A stretch of 46,792 nt of DNA from Pseudomonadota bacterium (GCA_025352885.1 JANXRZ010000271.1:1-46792); one strand, 5' to 3'; shown: positions 16,432 through 27,216, counted from the stretch's first letter. Numbers and translations: made by a program. Notes: a model not told the origin generated them from the sequence alone.

Positions 16432-18231
16432 CTACGGCTTCTTCCACCAGGTTTCGAGCACCCAGGTTTCCGGCTGGTAATAGAGCGGCATGACTTTCGG
16501 CTGCTCGAACTTTCCCGACCGGTAGGCTATGCGGTAAGTGTTCGAGTAATACTGGGGAATCGAATAGTGGCCGTGGCGCAGGATCCGGTCCAGCGCGCGC
16601 AGGCGGGCGATGAGTTGGGGCCGCGTCTTTGCGGAAACGACCTCGCCAAGGAGGATGTCCACCGCGGGATCCTTGATGCCGATGAGATTGCTCGAGCCTT
16701 CGGTGCCGGCCGACTCCGAGCCGAAGCGGTCCAGCAGTTCATTTCCCGGTGCTTCGCTTCCCGGTGTGCGGACCACGAACAGGTCGAAATCGAACACGTC
16801 CATGCGCTTTTGCAGCAACGCGAAATCGACGACGCGCACTTCGGCTGCAATGCCCAGCTTCCGCAAGGCCTGGATAAACGGTGTATTGACCGGCCCGCTG
16901 CGCGATGAGTTGTCGAGAAACTCCACGGTCATGGCTTCTCCGCGTGCATTCCTCAGCGCGCCGTCGCGGTAAGTCCACCCGGCGGCCGCCAGCAGGTCCT
17001 TCGCCTTCCTTAAGTTGGACCGAAGGCTGCCCGGCAGATCGGTCGACGGCGGCTGCGGCACTTCCGCGCTGAAGACCTTGTCGGGCAGTTTGGACCTCAG
17101 GGGCTCAAGCACTGCCAGTTCCTCAGGCCCAGGCAGGCCTTTAGCTTCGAAATCGCTGCCATTGAAATACCCGCGAACGCGGATGTATGCGCCGTAGAAA
17201 AGCTTGCGGTTCATCCATTCGAAGTCGAAGGCAAGTCCCAGCGCTTCGCGCACGCGCGGGTCCTTGAACTTCTCCCGCCGCGTGTTGATCAGGTAGCCCT
17301 GGAAATCGCCCGCGTTCTTCGAGCGCAACTCGGACTTGATGAGTTCGCCGGAGTCGAACTTCTTGCCGGTATAGGTCCGAGCCCATTCGCGCGCGGAGAA
17401 GCTGCGCACGTAATCGAACTCTCCCGCCTTGAAGGCTTCGGTTTGCGCGGTGTTGTCCTGGTAGATCTTGTAGGTGATCCGGTCGAAATTGAACAGGCCG
17501 CGGCGCACGTTGAGGTCGCGGGCCCAGTACTTCGGATCGCGCTCGTAAGTGATATCCCGGCCGAAGTTGAGGCGGCCGATCCTGTAAGGGCCGCTCGCGA
17601 CCGGAAAATCCAGGATGATCTGGTCGAACGGCTTTCCGCCGCCCCACGCCCGGCTGAACACCGGCAGGCCGCCCACCATCAACGGAAGCTCCGCGTTGGC
17701 GCGGCTGAACTCGAAACGAATGGTCATGGGCCCGGTAACCACGGCCTGCTTCACATCGCCAAATACGACCCGATATTGCGGCGCCGCCTGCTTGCTCATC
17801 AGGGCATCGAAGCTGTGCTTCACGTCTGAGGCCATGACCTGCTTGCCGTCGTGGAAGCGCGCCGCGGGGTTGAGGCGAAAGGTCACCGAGAGGCCGTCGG
17901 CAGCCACCTCGACGTCCTCAGCCAGCAGGCCGTATGCCGTCGTGGGCTCATCCATCGTTCCAGTAAGCAGCGACTCGAAAACGAGTGCGCTCAGGCCGGG
18001 GGGCGCCGTCCCTTTCAGCGTGAACGGGTTGTACTTGTCGAAGTTCGAGATGCGCAGCGGTGGAACGAGATCGATGGCGCCTCCTTTCGGCGCGCTCGGG
18101 TTGGCCCACTCGAAATTGGCAAAGCCCGCTGGGTACTTGAGGTCACCGAACTGCCCGTAGCCATGAGCCGACCAGGCATCCGCCGCGAAGAACGCGAGGC
18201 CCAGCCAGGCAAGGCGTCGCGCGAGACTCAT
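16432..18231 (-). CDS. yejA: peptide ABC transporter substrate-binding protein (YejA-like)
   Basis: A 599-residue periplasmic binding protein of the DppA/OppA family, close to E. coli YejA in length. The signal peptide is about residues 1-22 (ends DAWSAHG). YejA-like features include HGYGQFGDLKYP at the mature N-terminus and FNPF-type NKYNPFTLKG. ATG 18231 forms an ATGA overlap with the upstream ATPase stop and starts the signal peptide; an earlier ATG at 18252 is less fitting. The ligands are probably short peptides. Confidence 0.9.
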   Translation of the reverse strand: MSLARRLAWLGLAFFAADAWSAHGYGQFGDLKYPAGFANFEWANPSAPKGGAIDLVPPLRISNFDKYNPFTLKGTAPPGLSALVFESLLTGTMDEPTTAYGLLAEDVEVAADGLSVTFRLNPAARFHDGKQVMASDVKHSFDALMSKQAAPQYRVVFGDVKQAVVTGPMTIRFEFSRANAELPLMVGGLPVFSRAWGGGKPFDQIILDFPVASGPYRIGRLNFGRDITYERDPKYWARDLNVRRGLFNFDRITYKIYQDNTAQTEAFKAGEFDYVRSFSAREWARTYTGKKFDSGELIKSELRSKNAGDFQGYLINTRREKFKDPRVREALGLAFDFEWMNRKLFYGAYIRVRGYFNGSDFEAKGLPGPEELAVLEPLRSKLPDKVFSAEVPQPPSTDLPGSLRSNLRKAKDLLAAAGWTYRDGALRNARGEAMTVEFLDNSSRSGPVNTPFIQALRKLGIAAEVRVVDFALLQKRMDVFDFDLFVVRTPGSEAPGNELLDRFGSESAGTEGSSNLIGIKDPAVDILLGEVVSAKTRPQLIARLRALDRILRHGHYSIPQYYSNTYRIAYRSGKFEQPKVMPLYYQPETWVLETWWKKP

Positions 18232-19937
18232 GTCGCGGGCCTGGCTTGCCACCCGCGCGGCATCGAAGCGAGCAGTTGCCGGGTGTACGGATGCTGCGCA
18301 TCGGCATAGAGCTCATCCGGACCGGCCCGCTCCACGATCTCGCCCCGGCTCATTACCAGGACTTCATCGGCCATGTACCGGACAACCGCGAGGTCATGGG
18401 AGATGAACAGGTAACTCATTCTGTATTCGTCCTGCAATTCCTGCAAAAGGTTAAGCAGTTGGGCCTGGATCGAGACATCCAGGGCGGAAACCGATTCGTC
18501 GCAAATGAGGACGTCGGGCTTCATCGTGAGGCAGCGCGCGATCGCTATCCTTTGTCGCTGGCCCCCTGAGAATTGGTGAGGATACTTGAAGAACGCGGCC
18601 GCGGGCAGGCCCACTTTTTCGAGGAGCGCCAAGGCGAGCGCGCGTCGCTCAGGTTCGCTGTGAGCGATGCCGTGGATGCGCATTGGCTCCATCAGGATCT
18701 GCCCGGCGGTGAACCGCGGATTCAGGGATGCGTACGGATTCTGGAACACGATCTGGATCCGTCGCTTGAATTGCCTGAACCTGGCCGGCGGCATCGCCAG
18801 CAAATCGTTCCCCTCGAAGCGAACTTCGCCCGCGGTCGCCTCGTGCAAGCGCATGAGCGTGAACGCAAGCGTCGATTTACCCGAGCCCGACTCGCCTACC
18901 AAGCCCAGCGTCTTGCCGCGTGGCAGCCGGAAGGACACATCCTTGACGGCTTGGATTTCGCGCTGCCTGAACAAGCCCTCTTTGAGGTAAAAGCTCTTTG
19001 CGACATGCTTGGCTTCGAGAATGATCTCCTCTTTGCCGGAGAGGCCCCGCTCCCGTTGTGGAATGTCGGCAGGATTTCCGGATTCCCGGCCCATGAAGTC
19101 GGCAATCACCGGCAGCCTTACCGGCCGGCTGTGCAGGTCCGGCCGGCAAGCCAGGAGCGCCTTCGTATAGGGGTCGAGCGGCGACTCGAAGACTTGTTTG
19201 GCCGTTCCCTGCTCACGAATAAGGCCTTCACGCATCACCACGACCATATCGGCGATTTCGCCGACGACCGCCAGGTCGTGCGTGATGAACAACACCGCCA
19301 TGCGGCGCCTGGCCTGCAGCTTCGCGATGAGCTCCAGAATCTGCCGCTGCACGGTCACATCCAGCGCGGTCGTCGGCTCATCTGCGATCAGCAGGTCGGG
19401 CTCCGATGCCATGGCCATGGCAATCATGACGCGCTGCTGCTGGCCTCCGGAGAGCTGGAATGGATACGAGTCGACGCGCTTGCCGGGGTCAGCGATGCCA
19501 ACTTCGGCGAGCAGCTCGATCGCCCTCCCTCGGGCCGCGCGGGTCGAAAGATGCAAATGCGCTTCGAGCACCTCGCAGAGCTGGAATCCCACAGAGAACA
19601 CGGGATTCAGCGATGTCATCGGCTCCTGGAAAATCATCGCGATCCGGGAGCCGCGAAGAGACCTCATTTCCTTTCGAGGCATGGTGAGCAGATCGCGGCC
19701 CTGGTATTCAATGCGCCCCCTGGGCGGCTCTGCGTTTTCCGCGAGGAGCCCGAGGATGGCCAGCGCCGTCACCGACTTTCCGCTCCCCGACTCACCGACG
19801 AGCGCGACTGTGCTGTTCGCAGGGATATCGAAGCTCACGCCACTCACCGCCGAAATGCTCTGGCCCCGCCCGGACCGGAAGTCGACGTGCAGGTCACGCA
19901 CCTGGACCAGGCATTGCGCGTCGCGTGTGTCGCTCAT
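18228..19937 (-). CDS. second peptide ABC transporter, fused ATP-binding protein
   Basis: A 569-residue protein with two ABC ATPase halves, the same design as YejF. Half one has [21 protein letters not shown] and [12 protein letters not shown]. Half two has [22 protein letters not shown] and [12 protein letters not shown]; Ser replaces the usual Pro after the catalytic Glu, which should not matter. It joins the first importer set to yejA by ATGA overlaps at both ends. It most likely serves the adjacent permease pair and not only the Yej pair. Confidence 0.92.
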   Translation of the reverse strand: MSDTRDAQCLVQVRDLHVDFRSGRGQSISAVSGVSFDIPANSTVALVGESGSGKSVTALAILGLLAENAEPPRGRIEYQGRDLLTMPRKEMRSLRGSRIAMIFQEPMTSLNPVFSVGFQLCEVLEAHLHLSTRAARGRAIELLAEVGIADPGKRVDSYPFQLSGGQQQRVMIAMAMASEPDLLIADEPTTALDVTVQRQILELIAKLQARRRMAVLFITHDLAVVGEIADMVVVMREGLIREQGTAKQVFESPLDPYTKALLACRPDLHSRPVRLPVIADFMGRESGNPADIPQRERGLSGKEEIILEAKHVAKSFYLKEGLFRQREIQAVKDVSFRLPRGKTLGLVGESGSGKSTLAFTLMRLHEATAGEVRFEGNDLLAMPPARFRQFKRRIQIVFQNPYASLNPRFTAGQILMEPMRIHGIAHSEPERRALALALLEKVGLPAAAFFKYPHQFSGGQRQRIAIARCLTMKPDVLICDESVSALDVSIQAQLLNLLQELQDEYRMSYLFISHDLAVVRYMADEVLVMSRGEIVERAGPDELYADAQHPYTRQLLASMPRGWQARPAT

Positions 19938-20983
19938 CCGAGCCTTGGGTCTAGGGCATCGCGCAGCGAATCCGTGAGCAGGCTGAAGGCCGTCACTAGC
20001 ACGGCCATCGCCCCCGTGGCCGCCGCCAGTTGCCACCACCGGCCGTTGAGGAGCTCGCTCTGCGCCTCGTTGATCATGCTGCCCCATGAAACGGTGTCGA
20101 CGCCCACCCCGAAGCCGAGGAAGCTGAGGATGACTTCGGACTTGATGAACAGCACCACGTGCAGCGAAAGCTGGACGAGCACCACGTGACTCACGTTCGG
20201 CAGGATGTGAACATACATTCGGCTGAGATCGGAAGCACCGATCGCACTGGCGGCAAGAACGTACTCACGCTGCTTGTGCTTGATGTACTCTGCGCGCACC
20301 AGCCGGAAGATCCCGGTCCAGCCGGTAAGGCCGAGGATCATGACGACTGTCGTCGTGCCCTTCTGGTTCAGCACCGCGGCGATGGCAAGGATCAACAGCA
20401 GGTAGGGGATTGACGTGAATACGCTGTAGAGCCAGTTGAAGAACGCATCGGTCCGTCCGCCGTAATACCCCGCCTGCGCGCCGAACAGCGTGCCGATCAG
20501 CGCAGCTACGAGCGCTGCGGACAACCCGACGAGCACCGACGTCTGCGTCCCCTTGATGGTCTTCTGCAGGACATCGCGCCCCCATTTATCGCCCCCGAGC
20601 GGTAGCGAAGTTGCCCGCGCAGGCGGTGGCGGCGCAGCTGCGAGGCTTCGCTTCACCTCTGCGAGTTCCGCCCCGATGGGGTCTGGGACGCCCAGGTCTT
20701 CTGCCGACGTCTCAGCCGCTTGAGTCTCGGGCGCCGGAGGATGCGACGGATTGGGCACGGCAGCGCCCGGCCGCCCTGGCGGCGCGTAACTGATGCCGGT
20801 TTCCAGTGACCAGGTCGAAGCGATCAGGCCGAGGCCGGAAGCAACTGCAAGTGCTAGATAGAGCGCAACGATCACCGCACAGGCCACTCCAAGGCGATCC
20901 GCAATGAATCTCTGCCAGGCCAGCGACCACAAGCTGGAAGCCCCCTCTTCCAATCCCGGCAGGGTCGAAGCCGGCGCGCTCAT
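19934..20983 (-). CDS. second peptide ABC transporter permease, OppC/DppC type
   Basis: A 349-residue permease. A first membrane segment (about 32-55) is followed by a long periplasmic stretch (about 60-140) rich in Pro, Ala and Glu, including [15 protein letters not shown] and [17 protein letters not shown]. This is longer than in ordinary DppC proteins. The core then begins [20 protein letters not shown] and has about five membrane segments and the EAA loop near [23 protein letters not shown] 20983 gives an ATGA overlap with the upstream permease stop. Confidence 0.9.
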   Translation of the reverse strand: MSAPASTLPGLEEGASSLWSLAWQRFIADRLGVACAVIVALYLALAVASGLGLIASTWSLETGISYAPPGRPGAAVPNPSHPPAPETQAAETSAEDLGVPDPIGAELAEVKRSLAAAPPPPARATSLPLGGDKWGRDVLQKTIKGTQTSVLVGLSAALVAALIGTLFGAQAGYYGGRTDAFFNWLYSVFTSIPYLLLILAIAAVLNQKGTTTVVMILGLTGWTGIFRLVRAEYIKHKQREYVLAASAIGASDLSRMYVHILPNVSHVVLVQLSLHVVLFIKSEVILSFLGFGVGVDTVSWGSMINEAQSELLNGRWWQLAAATGAMAVLVTAFSLLTDSLRDALDPRLG

Positions 20984-21918
20984 TTGAGCTGCACCCTGGG
21001 ATCGAGCGCTTTGTACAGGAGGTCCGTCACGAGATTGACGCCCATCGTCGCAATGGCCACGTAAACCGTTACCGCCTTGATCAGAGGGAAGTCGCTGCGC
21101 TCGACCGCGAGGATCACCTCCCGGCCGATGCCGGGGATGGAAAAGAATCTCTCGATGAGGAAGGCGCCGGCAAGCAGGCCCGGCAGCTGGATCATCACGT
21201 TGGTCAGGATCGGGATGGAGGCATTGCGCAGGACGTGCACGCACATGGTCCTGGCTTCGCTCATGCCCTTGGCCCGGGCGGTGCGCACGTAATCCTGCCC
21301 GACCTCTTCAAGGAAAAAGCTGCGGTACAGGCGGATATCCGGCGCAAGCATGACGAGCACCCCGACCAGCACCGGCAACGCGCTGTAGCGCAGGAGATTC
21401 TCTGCGAACCCATTCCCCCATCCCTGCACCGGGAACCAGCCGAGCCGATACCCGACGAAATACTGGAGCACGATGATGTAGACGAGGATGCTGATCGATT
21501 GCCCGACGGTGCAGGCGATCATGATCCCCCGGTCAGTCAGCGAGCCGCGCAGGTAAGCGACCACGAGCGCAGCCGCCATGGACAGGACGGTGCTGATGAC
21601 CAGCATCGGAACCAGCACGGTCAGCGAAGGCCCGAGGCGCGTAGCGAAGATCGCGGAGATCTTCTCGTTGGTCGACCAGCTCGTGCCGAAGTCGCCGGTC
21701 AGGACCTGCTTGATGAAAATCCACAGCTGGACGTAATACGGCTGGTCGATCCCGAGCTGCCTGCGGATGTTCTCGATCTGCGCCGGGTCGGAGATCTTGC
21801 CCACCAGGATGTACGCAGGATCCCCCCCGACCATATTGAAAAGGAAGAATACGAGAAGGATGACGCCCAGCAAGGTCGGGACGAACTGCGCCAGGCGGCG
21901 GGCAATGTACGCAGCCAT
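20980..21918 (-). CDS. second peptide ABC transporter permease, OppB/DppB type
   Basis: A 312-residue permease starting [18 protein letters not shown], with VGGDPAYILVG, six membrane segments and the EAA loop TARAKGMSEARTMCVHVLRN. ATG 21918 shares one base with the upstream stop (TGATG), the tightest coupling in the operon. It forms the channel with the downstream OppC-type permease. Confidence 0.92.
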   Translation of the reverse strand: MAAYIARRLAQFVPTLLGVILLVFFLFNMVGGDPAYILVGKISDPAQIENIRRQLGIDQPYYVQLWIFIKQVLTGDFGTSWSTNEKISAIFATRLGPSLTVLVPMLVISTVLSMAAALVVAYLRGSLTDRGIMIACTVGQSISILVYIIVLQYFVGYRLGWFPVQGWGNGFAENLLRYSALPVLVGVLVMLAPDIRLYRSFFLEEVGQDYVRTARAKGMSEARTMCVHVLRNASIPILTNVMIQLPGLLAGAFLIERFFSIPGIGREVILAVERSDFPLIKAVTVYVAIATMGVNLVTDLLYKALDPRVQLK

Positions 21919-23714
21919 CAACTGCCGGGCCGCGGTTCGAGATCGATGTACAGCCACTCCGCATGCAGGACCGGATGCTTCCTGTAGCCGATCACGTAAG
22001 GCTGCTGGAGGACGTTCCGGTACCGGCTGTCGGCGAGGATCCAGGCGGTGTGCATCTCCATGATGCGCGTCATCTCGCGGTAAAGGCGATTGCGCGCGGG
22101 TCCGTCCGGCAAGGCGCGGGACTTCTCATAGCGTCGATCGAACTCGGCGGAGCCGTAACAGGCGTTGTTGCTCTGCTTGGAGTTCTGGCCGTACAGCAGC
22201 TGCATGAAGTTATCGCCGTCCGGGTAGTCCGCAATCCAGGCCGAGCCGCGCATCATCAGCCGGCATTCGTTCTCGAGCTTTATCAGTTCCGGAAAGCGGT
22301 CCTTGTGGAATTCGATTCGCACTCCGATCGCGTCGAGCGACCTTTTCATGAGCTCGTCGAATTGCCGGGCGACTTCGGTGGGCACCGATGAATAGCGAAT
22401 CACGAGCGGCTTGCCATCGGGAAGCGTTCGATATCCGTCTGCGCCTCGCCGGTAACCGAACTTATCGAGCAGCGCGTTCGCGAGACGCGGATCGTAAGGC
22501 GTCGCCCTTTTGTATCCCGGGTCGTGGCCTGCGACGCCCGGTGGAATCGGGTACTGCGCGGCAACCGCCTGGCCATTGCGGATGATCCTGATCTGGTCAT
22601 CGAGCTTGTAGGCCATGGCAATGGCGCGACGCAAGGCCACCTTTTCCTTCGAAAACCCACCGACAGGATTGGGCTTCCCGCCGATCGACTCCTGCATGTT
22701 GAAGTAGGTATAGGTAATTTCCGGATCGACGCTTCGATCGAGCTTGATGCCTCGATTGGCGAGATCAGGCTTGAGCGTGCCGTCGGCGTTCAGGAAGATG
22801 CCGGCCAGCTCGGACAGCTGGTATTCGAGATCGGTCTGCCCTCCAAGAAAAGCGAGCCAGCGGCTCTGCGTTTCCTCCATGATGCTGATCTCCACCCTGC
22901 CGATGGCGGGGAGCTTTCGGCCGCTCATCAGGGCAACGATCTCCTTGTCCTCCGGGTTATCCCCAGCCTCGGCCTGCCAGGTCTTTTCCCTGAAGCCTGG
23001 ATTGGCCTCCAGGATGATCTTCGACGAACGAACGTAACTCGCGAGCTTGAACGGGCCGGTTCCGACGGGATGCGCGTTCGTGTCGTCACCGTAGGCTTCG
23101 ATCGCCTCCCTTGCTACCGCGCCCGCAAGCGGAAACGCGAGGACATGCGAAAAGTTGAAATCGGTTTGGTTCAGCCGGATGCGCAACGTATAGCGGTCCA
23201 CGATCTCCAGGCCCGCCATCGGCGAGGCGTAGTCGAACCGGCCGGATTTTTTGGCGCGCTCAGCCAACTCGTCGAGCCCCGCAATCTTGCCCGCGAACAG
23301 GAAGGCGTACGGCGAACGGTTCGCCGGGTCCATGAAGCGCTTGAACGAATAGGCGTAGTCGGCCGCGGTGAGTTCGCGCTTCCGCCCCTTGAAGGCCGGA
23401 TCATCGGCGAAATGGATGCCGGGCCTCAGTGTCACTGTATAAGTGCGGCCGTTGTCTGAAATCACGGGCAACGCAGTGGCCACGTTCGGCACGATCTTCG
23501 CCGGGCGCGCGAGGTAATCGTAAGTCAGCAGCGGGTCGAAGATCGCTTCGATGACTGTGCCGGAGTAGTAGTCCGAAATCCTGACGGGATCGAAGCCGGT
23601 TTCCGCCGCCTGGAAAGTCACCCTGAGCGTCTTGCCGCTGCCGGCAGCGCAGGCCAATGCGCAAAACAGCACTCCCAAGGTCGCGATACCGGCTTTGCGC
23701 AACAACCCGCTCAT
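21918..23714 (-). CDS. second peptide ABC transporter substrate-binding protein
   Basis: A 598-residue periplasmic solute-binding protein of family 5 (OppA/DppA). The N-terminal hydrophobic signal (about 1-24, [12 protein letters not shown]) precedes [19 protein letters not shown]. Later features include [15 protein letters not shown] and the PVGTGPFKL motif of the family. ATG 23714 was chosen as it begins the signal peptide; a site at 23765 is possible. It is the first gene of the eight-gene importer run and lies divergent from fabI. Confidence 0.88.
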   Translation of the reverse strand: MSGLLRKAGIATLGVLFCALACAAGSGKTLRVTFQAAETGFDPVRISDYYSGTVIEAIFDPLLTYDYLARPAKIVPNVATALPVISDNGRTYTVTLRPGIHFADDPAFKGRKRELTAADYAYSFKRFMDPANRSPYAFLFAGKIAGLDELAERAKKSGRFDYASPMAGLEIVDRYTLRIRLNQTDFNFSHVLAFPLAGAVAREAIEAYGDDTNAHPVGTGPFKLASYVRSSKIILEANPGFREKTWQAEAGDNPEDKEIVALMSGRKLPAIGRVEISIMEETQSRWLAFLGGQTDLEYQLSELAGIFLNADGTLKPDLANRGIKLDRSVDPEITYTYFNMQESIGGKPNPVGGFSKEKVALRRAIAMAYKLDDQIRIIRNGQAVAAQYPIPPGVAGHDPGYKRATPYDPRLANALLDKFGYRRGADGYRTLPDGKPLVIRYSSVPTEVARQFDELMKRSLDAIGVRIEFHKDRFPELIKLENECRLMMRGSAWIADYPDGDNFMQLLYGQNSKQSNNACYGSAEFDRRYEKSRALPDGPARNRLYREMTRIMEMHTAWILADSRYRNVLQQPYVIGYRKHPVLHAEWLYIDLEPRPGS

Positions 23715-23793
23715 CCTGCGACGTTCATTCAAAGACCATTCGTTTGCGGAATCGATGCGAGCCATGCAGGCCCATGGCGGGCGGCCGGGTAAG

Positions 23794-23799
23794 TATAAT
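23794..23799 (+). promoter_or_regulatory. -10 element of fabI
   Basis: A consensus TATAAT ends 28 bases before the fabI ATG, leaving room for a leader of about 22 bases with AGGGAA as ribosome-binding site. The -35 region is not clear. Confidence 0.5.
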
Positions 23800-23827
23800 C
23801 GCAGGCGCACTTTACACAGGGAACAGC

Positions 23828-24634
23828 ATGGGATTTCTCGCCGGCAAACGCATCCTCGTCACGGGGCTCATCAGCAATCGCTCGATCGCCTGGGGCATCG
23901 CAAAGGCCGCGCAGCGCGAAGGCGCCGAACTCGCGCTGACCTACCAGACCGATCGATTCAAGGATCGAGTAACCGATATGGCGAAGGAGCTCGGCTCCGA
24001 CATTGCGCTGCCCTGCGAGGTGACCGATGACGCTTCGATTGCGCTCCTCTTCGAGCAATTGGGGCAGCGCTGGGACAAACTCGACGGGCTCGTGCATTCG
24101 ATCGCCTTCGCATCGAAGGAAGCGATCATGGGCGATTTCCTGGAAGGGCTTTCGCGCGAATCATTCCGGCAGGCGCTCGACATTTCGGCTTACAGCTTTC
24201 CGGCCCTTGCAAAAGCGGCGCTGCCAATGCTGAGCCCAGGCGCTTCGCTCGTCACGCTCACTTACCTCGGGGCCGAGCGCGTAATCCCCAACTACAACAC
24301 CATGGGGCTCGCGAAGGCCAGCCTCGAGGCGAGCGTACGCTACCTGGCCGAAAGCCTTGGCAAGCGCGGCGTACGGGTGAATGCGATCTCCGCCGGCCCG
24401 ATCAAGACCCTGGCCGCGAGCGGCATTGCCGGGTTCGGGAAGATCCTGAAGTTCGTGGAGCAGAACGCGCCCCTGCGCCGAAATGTAACGATCGATGACG
24501 TGGGCAACGCAGCTGCCTTCCTGCTCTCGGACCTTGCCGGTGGAATCACGGCGGAAGTCCTGTACGTCGACGGCGGCTTCAACACCACCGTCGGCGGCAT
24601 CGCCGCCCCCACAGAAGATCCCCCCCCTACTTAG
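23828..24634 (+). CDS. fabI: enoyl-[acyl-carrier-protein] reductase FabI
   Basis: FabI reduces trans-2-enoyl-ACP with NADH in the last step of each round of fatty acid synthesis. The 268-residue short-chain dehydrogenase has the cofactor motif [13 protein letters not shown] (13-25) typical of FabI and the catalytic set Tyr146, Tyr156 and Lys163 ([17 protein letters not shown]), the same numbering as E. coli. [13 protein letters not shown] forms the flexible substrate loop. The ATG has AGGGAA upstream. It converges on ppiD across two hairpins. Confidence 0.97.
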   Translation: MGFLAGKRILVTGLISNRSIAWGIAKAAQREGAELALTYQTDRFKDRVTDMAKELGSDIALPCEVTDDASIALLFEQLGQRWDKLDGLVHSIAFASKEAIMGDFLEGLSRESFRQALDISAYSFPALAKAALPMLSPGASLVTLTYLGAERVIPNYNTMGLAKASLEASVRYLAESLGKRGVRVNAISAGPIKTLAASGIAGFGKILKFVEQNAPLRRNVTIDDVGNAAAFLLSDLAGGITAEVLYVDGGFNTTVGGIAAPTEDPPPT

Positions 24635-24641
24635 CGTAGGG
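24625..24641. terminator. hairpin spanning the fabI stop codon
   Basis: CCCTAC and GTAGGG form a 6-bp stem with a 5-base loop that contains the TAG stop of fabI, flanked by C- and G-runs that can lengthen it with a bulge. It may be the first part of a compound terminator. Confidence 0.45.
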
Positions 24642-24651
24642 AGGGGGTGCG

Positions 24652-24674
24652 GGGGAACCGCCTTAAGGTTCCCC
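24652..24674. terminator. hairpin between convergent fabI and ppiD
   Basis: GGGGAACC and GGTTCCCC form a perfect 8-bp stem with a 7-base loop. It ends 5 bases from the ppiD stop, so it can serve both convergent genes. No long T-tract follows. Confidence 0.6.
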
Positions 24675-24679
24675 TGCTC

Positions 24680-26578
24680 CTACTGTTGCTTCTTATCGAG
24701 GTTCGCCTTGTTGACTTCCACCTTGGCGCGCGAGCGCAAGCTCGAGGCGTAGGCGGCGAGCTGGTCGTTGCCCGCTTGGCTTTCCTGGCGCGCGATGGTC
24801 GACTTGCCATCCTTGTCGTCACTCGCCGGGCCGTCGATGACTTTCGAGACCCGATACAAGACGTAGCCGCCGTCTGCGCCAAACCCGGTAAAGGCAGGAA
24901 GCTTGGCCGCATTGGCTGACAGGATCTGCCGAAGCGCGTCAGGCGGAAGACCTTCGGCCTTCGAGCGGCTCACGGGATGGGGGTCGGACCACTTGATGCC
25001 CGGATCCTTGCCGCCTTTAAGCTCGGCCAGTTTTGCCTCGCCGTCCTGGCGGGCGAGCTTGGCAGCTTCCTGCATGCGCAGGCGCTTTTCGATCGCCGGC
25101 TTCACTTCCTCGTATTTGAGCTGTGCCGCCGGACGGTGTTCGGCAACGCGCGCGGATGCGAGCGTTCCTGCCGCCACTTCGATCGCATCGGTATTGCGCT
25201 TGGACTGGATGGAATCGGGCGAGAACAGTGCCGAAAGCATCCGCGGATTCGCAAGCTTGCCGGCCGCTGGCGACCCGGTCTTTGGAATCCAGTCGGTTTT
25301 CTGCACCTGAAGCTTGAACCGCTCGGCCGCGGGCTTGAGGCTGTCCGATTGCTCGTACACCAGGTTGCTGAAAACTTCCGCAGCCTCGGCAAATTTGCGA
25401 GTGCCTTTCTGTTTTGCCAGGTCCTTGGTGATTTCGGCGCGCACCTCTTCGAGCCCCTTGATCTTCGCCGGCTGGATGCCGGTCACGCGAATGACGTGAT
25501 ACCCGAACTCCGTCTGCACGACCGACGAGATCTCGCCTTCCTTCAGCCTGAAGGCGGCTTCCTCGAATGGCTTGACCATCATCCCTGGTCCAACGACGCC
25601 CAAATCACCACCTTTTTCAGCCGAGCCGGGATCCTGCGAATTCTTCTTTGCGAGATCGGCGAATTTTTCGGGGGATTTTCTCAGCTCCGCCTCGAGCGCC
25701 TCAGCCTTTTTCTTCGCTGCTTCCTTGTCCGCCGGCTTGGCTTCGGCCCCGGCGGCAATGAGGATGTGGCTCACGTGACGCTGCTCTTCCTGGCGGTACT
25801 GGCTCGAGCGCGACGCGTACGCCGCCTTGATCTCTTCTTCCGTCGGCGGGTCGAGGGCGCCCAATTGCTCTGAGGACAGCACGAGGTACTCGGCCTTCAC
25901 CATCTCCGGGGTGCGGAACTCGTTCTGGTTCGCGTCATAAAAGGCCTTTACCGCCGCCTCGTCGACCTTCACCTGCGCAACGAAAGAGTCGGCCGGGATC
26001 ACGAACTCCTGCACTTCGCGCTGCTGGCCCTCGAGCGCCGCCAAGCGGGTAGACACCGCGCGCGACTGGATCACGCTGCCTGCCACCGCCCGGTTGAGTT
26101 GAGACATCGCCAGGTCAAAGCGCATCCGCGATTCGAACGCGGCGGGCGTCATGTTCTGCTCCTGCAGGAGCGCCTCGTATGTCTGCTTCGAAAATTTCCC
26201 GTCCACCTGGAAAGGGGGCATGGTCGATATGAGCTCGCGCAATTGCTCGTCGCTTATCGTGAGCCGGGACTTGACGGCTGCGGCTGCGAGTACACGCCGG
26301 TCAATGAGGTTGTCCAGCAGGTTGACCCGCGCGTCCGGCGTGTCGAAGGTGCTCACGTCCGCGCCGCGGCCGATGATTCCGCGAATGCGGTCCAGCTGCT
26401 GACGAAGCTCCTCGTTGAATTCCCGCACGCTCACGCTCTGGCCGTCGACACTCGCCACGTCGTTCGCGCCGCTCATCGAGCGGGTATAGGAGTCGAGCCC
26501 GAAAAAGGCGAACGGGACGATCATCAGGCCCAGGATGACCTGGATGAGGCGCTTGTTCTTGTGGACGAAATCGAACAT
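24680..26578 (-). CDS. ppiD: PpiD, inner-membrane periplasmic chaperone / peptidyl-prolyl isomerase
   Basis: A 632-residue protein anchored by one N-terminal membrane segment (about 12-30, [16 protein letters not shown]), with the rest in the periplasm. A SurA-like N-domain (about 36-190) is followed by a parvulin domain (about 265-365; [37 protein letters not shown]) and a C-terminal region. It works at the SecYEG exit in folding outer-membrane and secreted proteins. The gene lies after hupB and two tRNA genes, the usual order for this block, but behind a terminator, so it probably has its own promoter. Confidence 0.92.
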   Translation of the reverse strand: MFDFVHKNKRLIQVILGLMIVPFAFFGLDSYTRSMSGANDVASVDGQSVSVREFNEELRQQLDRIRGIIGRGADVSTFDTPDARVNLLDNLIDRRVLAAAAVKSRLTISDEQLRELISTMPPFQVDGKFSKQTYEALLQEQNMTPAAFESRMRFDLAMSQLNRAVAGSVIQSRAVSTRLAALEGQQREVQEFVIPADSFVAQVKVDEAAVKAFYDANQNEFRTPEMVKAEYLVLSSEQLGALDPPTEEEIKAAYASRSSQYRQEEQRHVSHILIAAGAEAKPADKEAAKKKAEALEAELRKSPEKFADLAKKNSQDPGSAEKGGDLGVVGPGMMVKPFEEAAFRLKEGEISSVVQTEFGYHVIRVTGIQPAKIKGLEEVRAEITKDLAKQKGTRKFAEAAEVFSNLVYEQSDSLKPAAERFKLQVQKTDWIPKTGSPAAGKLANPRMLSALFSPDSIQSKRNTDAIEVAAGTLASARVAEHRPAAQLKYEEVKPAIEKRLRMQEAAKLARQDGEAKLAELKGGKDPGIKWSDPHPVSRSKAEGLPPDALRQILSANAAKLPAFTGFGADGGYVLYRVSKVIDGPASDDKDGKSTIARQESQAGNDQLAAYASSLRSRAKVEVNKANLDKKQQ

Positions 26579-26600
26579 GGTGTAAATGGGTCCCGATATG

Positions 26601-26627
26601 AAAAAGGCGAACCGGGGGTTCGCCTTT
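26601..26627 (-). terminator. intrinsic terminator of the tRNA-Val/tRNA-Asp transcript
   Basis: On the minus strand AAAGGCGAACC and GGTTCGCCTTT form a perfect 11-bp stem with a 3-base loop, ending in five T residues. It lies 10 bases after the 3' CCA end of tRNA-Asp and before ppiD. Confidence 0.9.
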
Positions 26628-26636
26628 CAGGGGTGT

Positions 26637-26713
26637 TGGCGGAGTGGACGGGACTCGAACCCGCGACCTCTGCCGTGACAGGGCAGCATTCTAACCAACT
26701 GAACTACCACTCC
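26637..26713 (-). tRNA. tRNA-Asp (GTC)
   Basis: The 77-base minus-strand sequence folds as a cloverleaf. Acceptor GGAGTGG pairs with CCACTCC, the discriminator is G, and CCA is encoded. The anticodon loop reads CTGTCAC with GTC, and the T-loop is GGTTCGAGTCC. It closely follows E. coli tRNA-Asp. Confidence 0.95.
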
Positions 26714-26753
26714 ACGCCGATACCGCGACACTACTTGTACTGCGTTGTTCTCC

Positions 26754-26828
26754 TGGTGGGTACTGTTGGGGTCGAACCAACGACATCTGCCTTGTAAGGG
26801 CAGCGCTCTACCGCTGAGCTAAGCACCC
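26754..26828 (-). tRNA. tRNA-Val (TAC)
   Basis: A 75-base cloverleaf on the minus strand: acceptor GGGTGCT with AGTACCC (one G-T pair), encoded CCA, anticodon TAC in the loop of CCCTTACAAGG, and GGTTCGACC as T-arm. It lies 40 bases upstream of tRNA-Asp and is probably transcribed with it. Confidence 0.95.
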
Positions 26829-26870
26829 AAAGTTCCGGCTTTCAGTCCCACTACCGTCCCATCTGTACAT

Positions 26871-26904
26871 GGACCGGAATAACAGCGGGACCGGAATAAC
26901 AGCG
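26871..26904. repeat. 17-bp perfect tandem repeat between hupB and tRNA-Val
   Basis: GGACCGGAATAACAGCG occurs twice head to tail (26871-26887 and 26888-26904) just downstream of hupB. It looks like a recent small tandem duplication in noncoding DNA. No hairpin or known operator is seen in the unit. Confidence 0.85.
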
Positions 26905-26922
26905 GCCTTCCAAAAGAGCCCG

Positions 26923-27195
26923 CTAGTTTACAGCATCCTTGAGGGCTTTTCCAGCGCGGAACTTCGGCACGCGCGCCGCCTTGATCTTGATTTCCGCTCC
27001 CGTACGCGGGTTGCGGCCCGAGCGCGCCGCGCGCTTGCCGACATAAAAGGTGCCGAACCCGACCAGCGTCACCATGTTGCCCTTCTTGAGGTTCGACTTG
27101 ACGGCAACAACCATCGCGTCGATCGCCCGCTCGGCGGCCGACTTCGAGATTTCAGCGGCCTGCGCGATCTGCTCGATCATCTCTGCTTTGTTCAT
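26923..27195 (-). CDS. hupB: DNA-binding protein HU
   Basis: A 90-residue HU-family protein with the full fold: two N-terminal helices, [17 protein letters not shown], and the DNA-embracing arm [20 protein letters not shown], which includes the conserved RNPxTG and Pro tip. HU bends and compacts DNA. The gene follows lon by 21 bases, the standard order, supporting hupB. Confidence 0.96.
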   Translation of the reverse strand: MNKAEMIEQIAQAAEISKSAAERAIDAMVVAVKSNLKKGNMVTLVGFGTFYVGKRAARSGRNPRTGAEIKIKAARVPKFRAGKALKDAVN

Positions 27196-27216
27196 TCTCT
27201 CCCCCTGTGACGTGGC

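Noticed and set aside
18573..20189. 538-codon open frame opposite the second ATPase
   Set aside because: Shadow frame; the opposite strand has both Walker and signature motifs.
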